Below are positions 7,611 to 16,076 of a stretch of 64,000 nucleotides of DNA, in pieces; position 1 is the stretch's first letter; every line of letters starts with the position of its first letter. The notes beneath the pieces were generated by a model. It made no database searches. It worked only from the letters and a program-made list of their open reading frames with translations, and was not told the origin of the DNA. The stretch is from an uncultured bacterium (GTDB taxonomy: Bacteria; Desulfobacterota; Syntrophorhabdia; Syntrophorhabdales; JANXAF01). The stretch covers positions 1 through 64,000 of the forward strand of contig CALKEQ010000005.1 of assembly GCA_938084905.1 (NCBI GenBank). Direction: 5' to 3'. The translations under genes were made by a program, and so were the position numbers.

Positions 7611-9761
7611 TTACCCCCTTTCTCTTTTCCTCTCTAGAAGTAACTTCAGCTTTTCCATGTCGCATGGAAGCTCGAATATTCGCACTCCTGTCGCATCGTA
7701 TATGGCGTTGGCAATACTGGCGGCGGAAGGTATAAGCGCTGGCTCGCCAACCCCTTTTGCTCCAAATGGGCCCGTAGGTTCCTCGCTTTCAACTATAAAG
7801 ACATCAACTTCGGGCATATCGAGGGAAGTGGGTATATAGTAAGTGTTGAACGATTTCGTTTTACCAGGGACGAACTCCTCCATAAGGGCAAATCCTATAC
7901 CCATGGCAATCCCGCCGTATATCTGTCCCTTAACGTTTTGAATGTTTATAGCCTTTCCAACATCGTGTGCCGCGTGAACCTTTAGAACCTTTACATATCC
8001 CGTAGAACTGTCGACAGCAACTTCCGTCATGTGGGTCGCAAATGCGTAAGTTGCGTAAGGCTTTCCGCTAGATGTCTCAGGATCGAGCTTGGTTGTGGGA
8101 GGATCGAAAAAGCCATCGAATACAGGCATTCCCATATCTTTGTACTTCTCGAATATGTCCTTTAATTTTTTCCCACTGTAAAATCCTTCCCTTTCCAGAA
8201 AGCTCCTAAGCTTTAATGCAGCCTCGTAGGCTGCCTTTCCTGAAATGTACGTCTGTCTGCTTGCAGATGTAGAACCCGCGTCTTTAGTATAATCGGTATC
8301 AGCCCTAACTATTTCGATTTTGCTTACGTCTATACCAAGTGTTTCGCATACAATTTGCGCCAGAACAGTATCTGAACCTTGACCTATATCGCAGACTCCC
8401 GTATAAAGAACTACCTTTCCATCAGAGCTTAATTTTAGTTCCGCCCAGGATGGATTTGTGATACCTGTATTTCCCATACCGTAAAACATGGAACCAAGAC
8501 CGAACCCTCTATCTTTTCCCTTTTTTCTTTCTAACCAGAAAGGTTTTATCCTCTCTAAGGTTTCAAGGTATCCCACACTTTCCTCGAGAATTTGAGAGGT
8601 TGCCGTCTTTGAACCTCTTTTCAGGCCATTTTTCATTCTAATGTAGAGGGGATCTAAGTTCAGGCTTTCGGCAAGGATGTCCATTTGGGTTTCGTGGGCA
8701 AAGGCAATCTGGGGGACCCCGAATCCCCTCATTGCTCCAGAGATGGGATTGTTCGTGTAAAACATCTTACTGTCAACGTAAACATTTTCGACTTCATAGG
8801 GTCCTGTTGCATGAATTGCAGCTCTTAAGCAGACCGTCTCTCCATAGGAAGCGTATGGGCCAGTATCACCTATAATACTTACCTTTACCGCACATAAGGT
8901 CCCGTTCTTTTTGGCTCCAGTTGTGTAGTGTATGTAAAGGGGGTGCCTCTTCGTGCTAACAAGGAAACTTTCTTCCCTCGAATACCTAATGAGGATAGGT
9001 TTTCCAGTAAGATAGACTGAGAGGGCAACGTATCCTTCAATTGTCATATCAAGCTTTCCACCAAAGCCCCCGCCTGTCGTTGCCTGTACTACCCTAATCT
9101 TTTCTTCTGGAAGTGCAAGTATTCTTGAAATCTCCTTCCTTTTGTAGTGAACGTTCTGGGTAGAGGAATAAATGACAATTCTTCCATTCCCGTCCATGTA
9201 CCCGAAGCCAGATTCTGTCTCAATGTAGGCATGGTCAAGCCAAGTCGTTATGTAGGTATTTTCGACAATAATATCAGACTCTGAAAAACCCTTTTCCACA
9301 TTCCCTTTTATCACTTTTTTATGAGTGAGGAGATTTCCACTTTCATGGATCAAAATAGGGGACCTTTCCGAATCAGAGGGAGTTAAAATGGGCTCTATAT
9401 CTTCGTACTCTACCTCAATCAGACGGAGCGCCTCTTTCGCCACCTTTTCCGTGACTGCCAAAACAATGAGAATGGGATCCCCGATAAATCTGACTTTTTT
9501 GTCACAAAGAAGGGGCTGATCCTTTCTAATTATGCCAAACGAGTTTTCTCCCGGTATATCCTTTGCCTGAATTATCCTAACAACTCCTTCTAGAGAGTAA
9601 GCTTTACTTACATCAATCCTCTTTATATGGGCGTGAGGTCTCGTACTTCTAAGTAATGCACCAACGAGCATCCCCTCCATGTAAAAGTCAGATGCGTACT
9701 TTGCCTTTCCTAAAACCTTATCATACGCGTCTATCTTATCTATCTGCGTAGAGATGGGCAT
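7611..9761 (-). CDS. Molybdenum hydroxylase large subunit (nicotinate dehydrogenase-like)
   Basis: About 716 residues of the xanthine dehydrogenase large-subunit family. Visible are the N-terminal a/b hammerhead domain (VLGKAKYASDF), TTGGGFGGK and GAMRGFGVPQ Moco-binding loops, CDIGQGSDTVLAQ, and GAKGVGEPAL with the catalytic Glu. It would hydroxylate an N-heterocycle next to the ring nitrogen using water. The genes around it point to nicotinate giving 6-hydroxynicotinate. In E. barkeri this subunit is split in two (NdhL, NdhM), while here it is one chain. The ATG at 9761 is preferred to the TTG at 9776 because GGGAG lies eight bases before it and the overlap with the upstream gene disappears. 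Confidence 0.85.
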   Translation of the reverse strand: MPISTQIDKIDAYDKVLGKAKYASDFYMEGMLVGALLRSTRPHAHIKRIDVSKAYSLEGVVRIIQAKDIPGENSFGIIRKDQPLLCDKKVRFIGDPILIVLAVTEKVAKEALRLIEVEYEDIEPILTPSDSERSPILIHESGNLLTHKKVIKGNVEKGFSESDIIVENTYITTWLDHAYIETESGFGYMDGNGRIVIYSSTQNVHYKRKEISRILALPEEKIRVVQATTGGGFGGKLDMTIEGYVALSVYLTGKPILIRYSREESFLVSTKRHPLYIHYTTGAKKNGTLCAVKVSIIGDTGPYASYGETVCLRAAIHATGPYEVENVYVDSKMFYTNNPISGAMRGFGVPQIAFAHETQMDILAESLNLDPLYIRMKNGLKRGSKTATSQILEESVGYLETLERIKPFWLERKKGKDRGFGLGSMFYGMGNTGITNPSWAELKLSSDGKVVLYTGVCDIGQGSDTVLAQIVCETLGIDVSKIEIVRADTDYTKDAGSTSASRQTYISGKAAYEAALKLRSFLEREGFYSGKKLKDIFEKYKDMGMPVFDGFFDPPTTKLDPETSSGKPYATYAFATHMTEVAVDSSTGYVKVLKVHAAHDVGKAINIQNVKGQIYGGIAMGIGFALMEEFVPGKTKSFNTYYIPTSLDMPEVDVFIVESEEPTGPFGAKGVGEPALIPSAASIANAIYDATGVRIFELPCDMEKLKLLLERKRERG

Positions 9762-9765
9762 CTTC

Positions 9766-11070
9766 CTATCTCCCAAGTCGGCTAGTTATAAGATCCCGTA
9801 ACACTGGAAACTTGTACCTGTAAGACGGTCTATCCCCACTCAGTCTCCTTATTTCCTCAAAAAGTATACTGCAAGCCTCCTCAACTATCCTTTTATCCCT
9901 TTCCTTGCCCCTTAGTCTTTCTTCAAATTTTCTCGCTCTGAATGGGGACGGAGTTACAGAACCAATTGCCAATCTTAGTTCTTCAAAAAATCCATCCTTT
10001 TCCTTTATTGCATAGGCAAAAGAGACCCGGGAGATTGCCAAAGCCTCCCTCTTTGCAACTTTCACGTATCCTTCTTCAAAACCATCAAGTTCGTCAATTT
10101 CCACACCTAAAAGAAGCTCCCCTCTTTCGATACGGGTTCTGTAAGGTGCAAAGATAAAATTCTCAAGAGGCAAAAGCCTCTTTCCATCTTTTGACTCGAG
10201 TATGCATCTGGCATCATGGATCAGAAGAGCAGGAACAGTATCAGCTGCAGGCGATCCGTTCACAATATTTCCACCGATTGTACCCATGTTCCTTATCTGA
10301 GGGCTTCCAACACTCTCTGATGCCATTCTTAAAGAATTTGCTTTATTTAAGAGGATCTGGCTTTCACTTATTTCGGTGTGAGTCGTTGTTGCACCGATAA
10401 ATATTTTCCCCACACCTTTTTCTATTCCCTTTAGTTCTTTGCAAGAGGTTACGTCTATAAATTTTTTGGCATCCTTTTTTTCTCTGAGGGAGATAAGAAG
10501 GTCTGTACCGCCTGCTATTATCAAGGAATTCTCAGTGCTTGCTAAAAGGTTCAATATCTCGTCCTTGCTTAAACATCCCCTATCAGGTATCTGTTGATCA
10601 TCCATTCTTTCCGTTATTTTTGAAGATGCATCAATTATGGCATCTACGATCTGCACATAACCAGTACATCTGCATAAATTGCCGCTTATAGCTTTTTTGA
10701 CTTCTTCAACAGTTGGGGTCTTGTTTCTTAAAAGAAGTGAGTATGCGGAAAGTAACATACCAGGTGTGCAATATCCACACTGCACAGCTCCATGCCGAAT
10801 AAAGGACTCTTGAATCGGATGTAAACCTTCCCTGCCTAAGAATTCGACTGTTTTTACGTTTCTGTTCCTTACCTTACTAGATAGTGTAAGACACGAATAG
10901 AAAGGTCTATTTTCGATTAATACCGTGCATGCCCCACATTCCCCTATTGAACAGCCTTCTTTAACGCTCGTTATCCTGAAGCGTTCTCTAAGTGTGTGAA
11001 GGAGAATCTCCCCTTCTTCTATCTCCGTCTCCACATCTTTGCCGTTCAAAAAAAATCTTATCTTTTCCAT
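9766..11070 (-). CDS. Fused [2Fe-2S] and FAD subunit of the molybdenum hydroxylase
   Basis: About 434 residues joining two subunits that are often separate. Residues 1-155: plant-type [2Fe-2S] (CSIGECGACTVLIENRPFYSC) and the second helical cluster (CGYCTPGM ... CRCTGY). Residues about 165-434: CO-dehydrogenase-flavoprotein-like FAD domain (AGGTDLLI, GTIGGNIVNGSPAAD). It passes electrons from Mo to an external acceptor. The start ATG at 11070 has GGGGAG six bases upstream. An ATG at 11076 overlaps the dctM stop (ATGA) but leaves no room for that site. Xanthine dehydrogenase has the same order in one chain, but the neighbours argue for nicotinate. Confidence 0.86.
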   Translation of the reverse strand: MEKIRFFLNGKDVETEIEEGEILLHTLRERFRITSVKEGCSIGECGACTVLIENRPFYSCLTLSSKVRNRNVKTVEFLGREGLHPIQESFIRHGAVQCGYCTPGMLLSAYSLLLRNKTPTVEEVKKAISGNLCRCTGYVQIVDAIIDASSKITERMDDQQIPDRGCLSKDEILNLLASTENSLIIAGGTDLLISLREKKDAKKFIDVTSCKELKGIEKGVGKIFIGATTTHTEISESQILLNKANSLRMASESVGSPQIRNMGTIGGNIVNGSPAADTVPALLIHDARCILESKDGKRLLPLENFIFAPYRTRIERGELLLGVEIDELDGFEEGYVKVAKREALAISRVSFAYAIKEKDGFFEELRLAIGSVTPSPFRARKFEERLRGKERDKRIVEEACSILFEEIRRLSGDRPSYRYKFPVLRDLITSRLGR

Positions 11071-11072
11071 TT

Positions 11073-12380
11073 TCATCTCCCCATCAGACTAGGCAGAAAA
11101 AGGGCAATGGAGGGAAAGAGGGTTATGAGAAAGACGACCAGAAAGATGGAAACGAGAAAGGGAGAAGCACCTTTGAATATTTCAACCATTGGCACATCCT
11201 TTGCGATTCCCGCAAGGGTGTAAACGTTGAGACCTACAGGTGGTGTAATAAGACCAGCTTCCATCATGAGGACAGCCACAACTCCGAACCAAATGGGATC
11301 AAAATTGAGCACTGTTATCACAGGAAAAATGACCGGCAAAGTAAGAACCATCATTGATACGGCATCAAGAAAGCAGCCCAGAAGGAGATAGATTAAACAT
11401 ATGATAGTCAGTATCCAGTACTTGGACACAGCCAAAGAGGCAATCCAGTTTGATACAATTTGAGGGATCGTGGAAAGGGCAAGAAAATAGCTAAAGATAG
11501 TGGCTCCTGATACGAGAAATAAAACGAGAGTAGAGACCCTAGTCATCTCAAAAAGAGCACTTACGAGGCCATGAAAGGAGAATTTCCGCTTAATAAGGGT
11601 AAACAAGAATAGACAAAATGCTCCTATTCCACCTGCCTCTGTCGGATTTATAAACCCGAAGTATATGCCTCCAATGACTATAAGAAACACGAGGAGTGTT
11701 TCCCAGACGCCTTTTAGTGCCAGAATTTTTTCCCTCAGTGAAACTTTTCCAGGAACAACTGGAGCGAGCTTGGGGTTAAGCTTAACCTGCGCGTAGATGA
11801 CAAGAATGTAAGCCAGAGAAAGGAGCAATCCCGGTACAACCCCAGAGATCAAAAGCTTTCCGATAGATTGTTCGGTCAGCATCCCATAAATCACAAAACC
11901 TAGACTGGGTGGAATGAGAAAACTCAACGTACCTCCTGCAGCGATAACGCCAACAGCAAGCCTTGGATGGTAATTGAATCTTCTCATCTCCGGAAGGGCA
12001 ATGTTACCCATGGCTGCTGTTGCTGCAACAGAGGATCCACTTACAGCTGCAAAGCCCGCGCAGGCAGCAATGGTTGCCACACCAAGTCCACCAGGTAAGG
12101 TTCTAAACCATTTATCAAATGTTCCGTAAAGCTCGCTTGTTATACCAGCCTGAGATGCAAAGCTTCCCATAAGAACAAAAAGGGGGATGATTGTGTACGG
12201 GTAGTGAGACGATACCTCGTATATGGTCCTTCCCAAAACCCCTATGGCTGCTTCGAAGGAAGAAAGGGCCCAAACACCGAGAAAACCGACAAGCATCATC
12301 AAAAAGGCGATTGGCATTCCAAGGAGAAGAAGAAGGACAACAAGAGCGGAGCCCAAGATTCCTGCAAGTATGGGATCCAT
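11073..12380 (-). CDS. dctM: TRAP transporter large membrane subunit DctM
   Basis: 435 residues, hydrophobic throughout, about 12 membrane helices as usual for DctM. Family stretches include PLFVLMGSFASQAGI, AGFAAVSGSSVAATAAMG and LIPPSLGFVIYGMLTEQSIGKL. It forms the Na+-driven translocation channel of a tripartite carboxylate importer with the DctQ and DctP proteins encoded just upstream. Its stop overlaps the start region of the hydroxylase subunit gene, so import and first oxidation are co-expressed. The likely substrate is nicotinate or a related aromatic carboxylate, from context. Confidence 0.93.
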   Translation of the reverse strand: MDPILAGILGSALVVLLLLLGMPIAFLMMLVGFLGVWALSSFEAAIGVLGRTIYEVSSHYPYTIIPLFVLMGSFASQAGITSELYGTFDKWFRTLPGGLGVATIAACAGFAAVSGSSVAATAAMGNIALPEMRRFNYHPRLAVGVIAAGGTLSFLIPPSLGFVIYGMLTEQSIGKLLISGVVPGLLLSLAYILVIYAQVKLNPKLAPVVPGKVSLREKILALKGVWETLLVFLIVIGGIYFGFINPTEAGGIGAFCLFLFTLIKRKFSFHGLVSALFEMTRVSTLVLFLVSGATIFSYFLALSTIPQIVSNWIASLAVSKYWILTIICLIYLLLGCFLDAVSMMVLTLPVIFPVITVLNFDPIWFGVVAVLMMEAGLITPPVGLNVYTLAGIAKDVPMVEIFKGASPFLVSIFLVVFLITLFPSIALFLPSLMGR

Positions 12381-12381
12381 A

Positions 12382-12867
12382 CTACTTCCCTTCCTTTCTC
12401 CGAAGTAGTTCTAAAAGATCGGCAACAAACTCAAGTAGGAGAAGTAAGCCACAAACAAAAACGAGGAACCTAAAAGGTTTCTGGGGTATCCTTAACATAT
12501 CTGAGACGGTCCTTTCTTCTAAAGCGTGTCTTAACCCCTGAAATGTTAGAAGAGAAACTACAATAATGCAGAGGATGGTTGTTGAGATTTGAATTATTCT
12601 CGCCTTATTTGGAGGTAACTTCCTTAAGAGGAAATCGACTCCCACATGGCCTTTGATCTGCTGAGTGTATGCCGCACCGAGAAGAATGATTATAGTTAGC
12701 ATGTACTCTGAGATCTCTATAGTTCCAGGTATTGGCTTAGAAAAAAAAGATCTACCTATTACGTCGAAAGTTGTGAGAAACATAAGGGGGATTGCGAAAA
12801 ACATCCCCCCTTTGCATAACGTGTAGCTCAACTTGTTTATCTTCTTCTTTAGAGCTTCAATCCTCAT
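12382..12867 (-). CDS. dctQ: TRAP transporter small membrane subunit DctQ
   Basis: About 161 residues with four predicted membrane helices and the DctQ signature region (ILLGAAYTQQIKGHVGVDFLLRKLP). It links the binding protein to DctM. The ATG at 12867 overlaps the dctP stop as ATGA, which fits translational coupling. A TTG at 12891 would extend the protein by eight residues but has no ribosome site. It ends one base before dctM. Confidence 0.9.
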   Translation of the reverse strand: MRIEALKKKINKLSYTLCKGGMFFAIPLMFLTTFDVIGRSFFSKPIPGTIEISEYMLTIIILLGAAYTQQIKGHVGVDFLLRKLPPNKARIIQISTTILCIIVVSLLTFQGLRHALEERTVSDMLRIPQKPFRFLVFVCGLLLLLEFVADLLELLRRKEGK

Positions 12868-13955
12868 ACTTTTTTGAACTCTGGTGGACAAGCAACAAGT
12901 TCGACTCCTCTCTTCTCACATTCCTCATTCATTATGGCCACAGCCTTTCTCGCCGGAAGCCCCTTTGCCTCAAGATCTTTTACCCACGCCCTCGTCACAT
13001 CTTGGAACCTCTTGTACCACTCATTGGCTTCTGACTTTGGAAGCTCAATTAATTTGACCCCATGGGATGCTATTTGAGGCATAAGTTCGTTTCTATACAC
13101 GCTCCGCGTAAGTCCGCCTGTGGTTCTAAAAGGATTTGAGCACACCTCTTCAATAAGCATTCTGTGCTCGGGAGGAAGTTTCTCCCATGTCTTTAGGTTC
13201 ATAACCACCCCTTCTGACACGCAGCCAAGTGTTAGAATCGTCCCGTACTTAATCACTTCGTAGAGCTTAAATGCCAAAACAAGAGGAGGGCAGGTGACCA
13301 CACCGTCTACTGTGCCAGTCTCTATTGCCATGTATACATCCCCGAGAGGCATAAAGACTGGCTCAGCACCCAAGGCCTTTATGTAGTGAGTCTGATGACC
13401 TCCAGGACTTCTGAGCTTCATCCCTTTTAGATCTGCCATCTTTGATACAGGTTTTTTTGTCCAGATGAAGGACTGGATGCAACCGTTAAGCTCTATTACC
13501 TTAACATCTTTAAACTCATCTTTGAGAATTCTTTCGTACACTGAACGTCCAATATCTGCAGCTATGTCCTTGCCATCAATCCAGACCGCGAGAGAAAGAA
13601 CATCTGTCAAAGGGAACCTTCCCGGAGTCCATGTGGCTGTAAAGTACCCCATATCGGAAAGCCCTTTTGCAACTATATCGAAGTGCTCAGGCCCCTTTCC
13701 GAGTGCAGCACCCGCGTACATCGTGTATGTGATCTTTCCATTACTTCTCTTCTTCAGCTCCTCTAGCATTGGAATCCAGACCGTCTTCACTTCTCTTGAG
13801 ACTGGAGGGTGCCAGGTACTAAACTTCAGGTTCGTCGTCTGGGCATGAAGGTACCTTATACCTCCGTCAAAAAGCCCCATTCCTAATGCGGTTCCTCCAA
13901 TAAGGAGCGTCTTTAAAAAATCCCTTCTTGTTATGTCTTCACAAATCTTACACAT
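12864..13955 (-). CDS. dctP: TRAP transporter substrate-binding protein DctP with Tat-type signal
   Basis: 363 residues. The N-terminus holds a twin-arginine motif (TRRDFLKTL, residues 9-17) and a hydrophobic stretch ending in AQ (about residue 40), so it is probably exported folded by the Tat system. The mature part is a DctP-family binding protein with the conserved LKGMKLRSPGG region, whose Arg usually pairs with the substrate carboxylate, and MPLGDVYMAIETGTVDG. The ATG has GGGGGT upstream. It is followed by dctQ and dctM in the same operon. The ligand is inferred to be a carboxylated N-heterocycle. Confidence 0.9.
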   Translation of the reverse strand: MCKICEDITRRDFLKTLLIGGTALGMGLFDGGIRYLHAQTTNLKFSTWHPPVSREVKTVWIPMLEELKKRSNGKITYTMYAGAALGKGPEHFDIVAKGLSDMGYFTATWTPGRFPLTDVLSLAVWIDGKDIAADIGRSVYERILKDEFKDVKVIELNGCIQSFIWTKKPVSKMADLKGMKLRSPGGHQTHYIKALGAEPVFMPLGDVYMAIETGTVDGVVTCPPLVLAFKLYEVIKYGTILTLGCVSEGVVMNLKTWEKLPPEHRMLIEEVCSNPFRTTGGLTRSVYRNELMPQIASHGVKLIELPKSEANEWYKRFQDVTRAWVKDLEAKGLPARKAVAIMNEECEKRGVELVACPPEFKKV

Positions 13956-13985
13956 GGTTTACCCCCTATTTTTTTAATTTTTTTA

Positions 13986-15473
13986 TCACACCCATCGCAC
14001 TGTCACGGTCTTCTGGTCGAGGAAAAGCCTAACAGAATCGAACCTGGACTTGGCAATTCCGAAAAAGGACTCCCTTTTTGAACCCAGAGGGAAAAATGCG
14101 TAAGGCTGCGGAATCCCCGCATTTATCCCCACATTACCCACATTACACTCCTTTATGAACTTTCTCGCGTTTTTTCCACTTTCAGTCACGAGGCAAGCAG
14201 AATGGCCGTATTCGGTCTTCGTGTTTATCCACTCTATGGCTTCATCAAGAGAAGTGGCTCTCATCAAATTCGCGACAGGTCCAAATGATTCAACTTTGGC
14301 AATCTCCATGTCTGGATGAACATCCTCAAAAATGGTCGGTCCAAGGAAATAGCCCTTTTCATACCCCTTTACAATTAGATTCCTTCCATCGAGCAAAAGT
14401 TTAGCTCCCTCTTTCACCCCCTTTTCTATGAAGTTCAGTACCCTCATTCTGTTCTCCTCTGTAGTCATTGGCCCCATCTCAGTCTCCTCTAAAAGACCGT
14501 AGCCAACCTTCATAGCCTTTGCAGCCTCTAGAAACTTACTTTTAAGTTCATCGTAGATATCTCCTATAATAATCACATTGTCGGATCCGAGACAACGCTG
14601 ACCTGACATACCGAAGCATCCCCTCAAAAGGTAAGTGACAGCGGCATCAAGGTCCGCATCAGGTGCGATAACTATGTGGTTTTTCCCATTTCCATTTATA
14701 GAAGCCCTTTTCCCGAGCTCACCGCAAAGCTGATAGAGGCTCTTTCCAACAGCTGATGAACCGATGAATCCAACTCCCGCAACCCTTTTGTCCCTAATGA
14801 TCCTATGGTTGAGGTGAAAACTTTTTCCAATATGGATAAGATTCAAAACACCCTTTGGAAATCCAACTTCCTCACAAATTCTGAACATGGCTTCTGATGC
14901 AACTGGGCACTGCCAGCTTGGTGAAACTATAACTGTACAACCACACGCAAGTGCATAAGGAACAAAAGAAGACCAGGCATGCATGGGTATATTTCCTGGA
15001 GTGATTATAAGGAAAACACCCAAAGGCTCCCACAGCATATAGCAGTCTATTCCACTGGCAAGCTGCTGCACGTACTCTCCCTTGTAAAAACTGTACATTG
15101 CACCTGAGGCAGCCTCAATGTTTTCAATGCACCTCTGGATTGTCCCTCTTGAATCCCTCAGAGACCTTCCATGATCAAGGGATAGTATCCTAGAGAGAAT
15201 CTCGTGGTGTTCGTCGAACTTGGCCCTCAGTCTGTTAATGTAATCAGCTCTATCTCTGAATGGTACGTCCCTCCACATCTTAAATGCATTGTAGGCTGAT
15301 TCTATTGCGTAATCGATTTCAGATTCTTCTGCCACAGGTACCTCTGCGATCTCTTCCGCCTTTCCTGGATCCATGTCTTTAAAGGTTTGTTGCGATTGGG
15401 ACTCTATCCACTCCCCATTTATAAAGAATTTCAGCTTTCCGTAATGTTCCTTGAGCCCGTCGAAAAATCCCAT
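13986..15473 (-). CDS. MmsA-like CoA-acylating aldehyde dehydrogenase
   Basis: 495 residues of the aldehyde dehydrogenase superfamily, closest in features to methylmalonate-semialdehyde dehydrogenase (MmsA): LGVFLIITPGNIPMHAW, GNGKNHIVIAPDADLD, catalytic Cys 294 in GQRC, CNVGNVGINAGIPQP, and the ending KTVTVRW. The general-base Glu of hydrolytic aldehyde dehydrogenases is Asn here (position 260), as expected for enzymes that release the product to CoA. MmsA oxidises and decarboxylates 2-formylpropionate to propionyl-CoA. The enamidase product 2-formylglutarate is the same kind of molecule with a longer side chain, so glutaryl-CoA is the inferred product. Strong ribosome site (GGAGGGAG). Second gene of the operon. 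Confidence 0.85.
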   Translation of the reverse strand: MGFFDGLKEHYGKLKFFINGEWIESQSQQTFKDMDPGKAEEIAEVPVAEESEIDYAIESAYNAFKMWRDVPFRDRADYINRLRAKFDEHHEILSRILSLDHGRSLRDSRGTIQRCIENIEAASGAMYSFYKGEYVQQLASGIDCYMLWEPLGVFLIITPGNIPMHAWSSFVPYALACGCTVIVSPSWQCPVASEAMFRICEEVGFPKGVLNLIHIGKSFHLNHRIIRDKRVAGVGFIGSSAVGKSLYQLCGELGKRASINGNGKNHIVIAPDADLDAAVTYLLRGCFGMSGQRCLGSDNVIIIGDIYDELKSKFLEAAKAMKVGYGLLEETEMGPMTTEENRMRVLNFIEKGVKEGAKLLLDGRNLIVKGYEKGYFLGPTIFEDVHPDMEIAKVESFGPVANLMRATSLDEAIEWINTKTEYGHSACLVTESGKNARKFIKECNVGNVGINAGIPQPYAFFPLGSKRESFFGIAKSRFDSVRLFLDQKTVTVRWV

Positions 15474-15486
15474 ACTCCCTCCTTTC

Positions 15487-16032
15487 CTAAAAACTTGGCG
15501 GAGTAATAACCCAGATTACATGAACGTCCCTTCCCCCTGTGTTCACCCAGTCGTGGGGAATCCTGGAGGAAAAATAGAAACTCTCCCCTTCTTTTATCCT
15601 GTAAACTTTGTCATTGAGCCTTAACTCCATCTCGCCCTTCAGTACAAACCCAAACTCTTCGCCTTCATGTGCGTACATACCATGAGATCCACCACCAGGT
15701 TTTATGACAGTGTAAAAGGGTTGCATTTTTTTGTTTCTCACGTTTTTTACAAGGGACTGGATCTTTGCATCCCATCTTTTAAGCTGGATGTCGATTCTGT
15801 CCTTTTTTCGTGTGATCACATCTTCATCCTCAAAATCTTCCATGAAGAAATCGACTATGTTTACTCCAAGCGCATCTGCTATTTTTTTTAAGGTTGAAAT
15901 CGATGGCTCCGTTTTTCCATTTTCGATCTGGGATAGGAGGGAAGATGTGCATTTGGCACGGTTGGATAGCTCTCTAAGTGTCAGTCCCTTCGATTCTCTC
16001 AATTCACGGAGTTTTTTACCTATCTCGATCAT
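15487..16032 (-). CDS. XRE-family regulator with C-terminal cupin domain
   Basis: 181 residues: helix-turn-helix of the XRE type (about residues 6-62, GLTLRELSNRAKCTSSLLSQIENGKTEP split by the turn) and a cupin sensor domain (about 110-178, HEGEEFGFVLKGEMEL, FYFSSRIPHDWVNTG). Regulators of this type bind a small ligand in the cupin and control neighbouring catabolic operons. It is the first gene of the leftward operon, 13 bases before the aldehyde dehydrogenase gene, so it probably regulates its own promoter and the pathway. The start has no ribosome site and lies 14 bases from a -10 box. Confidence 0.9.
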   Translation of the reverse strand: MIEIGKKLRELRESKGLTLRELSNRAKCTSSLLSQIENGKTEPSISTLKKIADALGVNIVDFFMEDFEDEDVITRKKDRIDIQLKRWDAKIQSLVKNVRNKKMQPFYTVIKPGGGSHGMYAHEGEEFGFVLKGEMELRLNDKVYRIKEGESFYFSSRIPHDWVNTGGRDVHVIWVITPPSF

Positions 16033-16035
16033 GTG

Positions 16036-16076
16036 AAGTCAGACTTAACATATTAAATTACACTTAACTTGTCAAG
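16036..16076 (-). promoter_or_regulatory. Operon promoter with candidate operator repeats
   Basis: Minus strand TTGACA (16075-16070), a 17-base spacer, TATGTT (16052-16047), then 14 bases to the regulator's ATG. Overlapping it are two direct copies of GTTAAGT (16068-16062 and 16049-16043) and two short palindromes, CTTGTCAAG (16068-16076, over the -35) and AAGTCAGACTT (16036-16046, over the start point), whose centres are 31 bases apart. The -35 box lies inside the end of the upstream metallophosphoesterase gene. Operator function is inferred. Confidence 0.6.

Noticed and set aside
13986..15473. Plain NAD-dependent (hydrolytic) aldehyde dehydrogenase
   Set aside because: The general-base Glu is replaced by Asn at position 260, and the C-terminal motifs match CoA-acylating MmsA.
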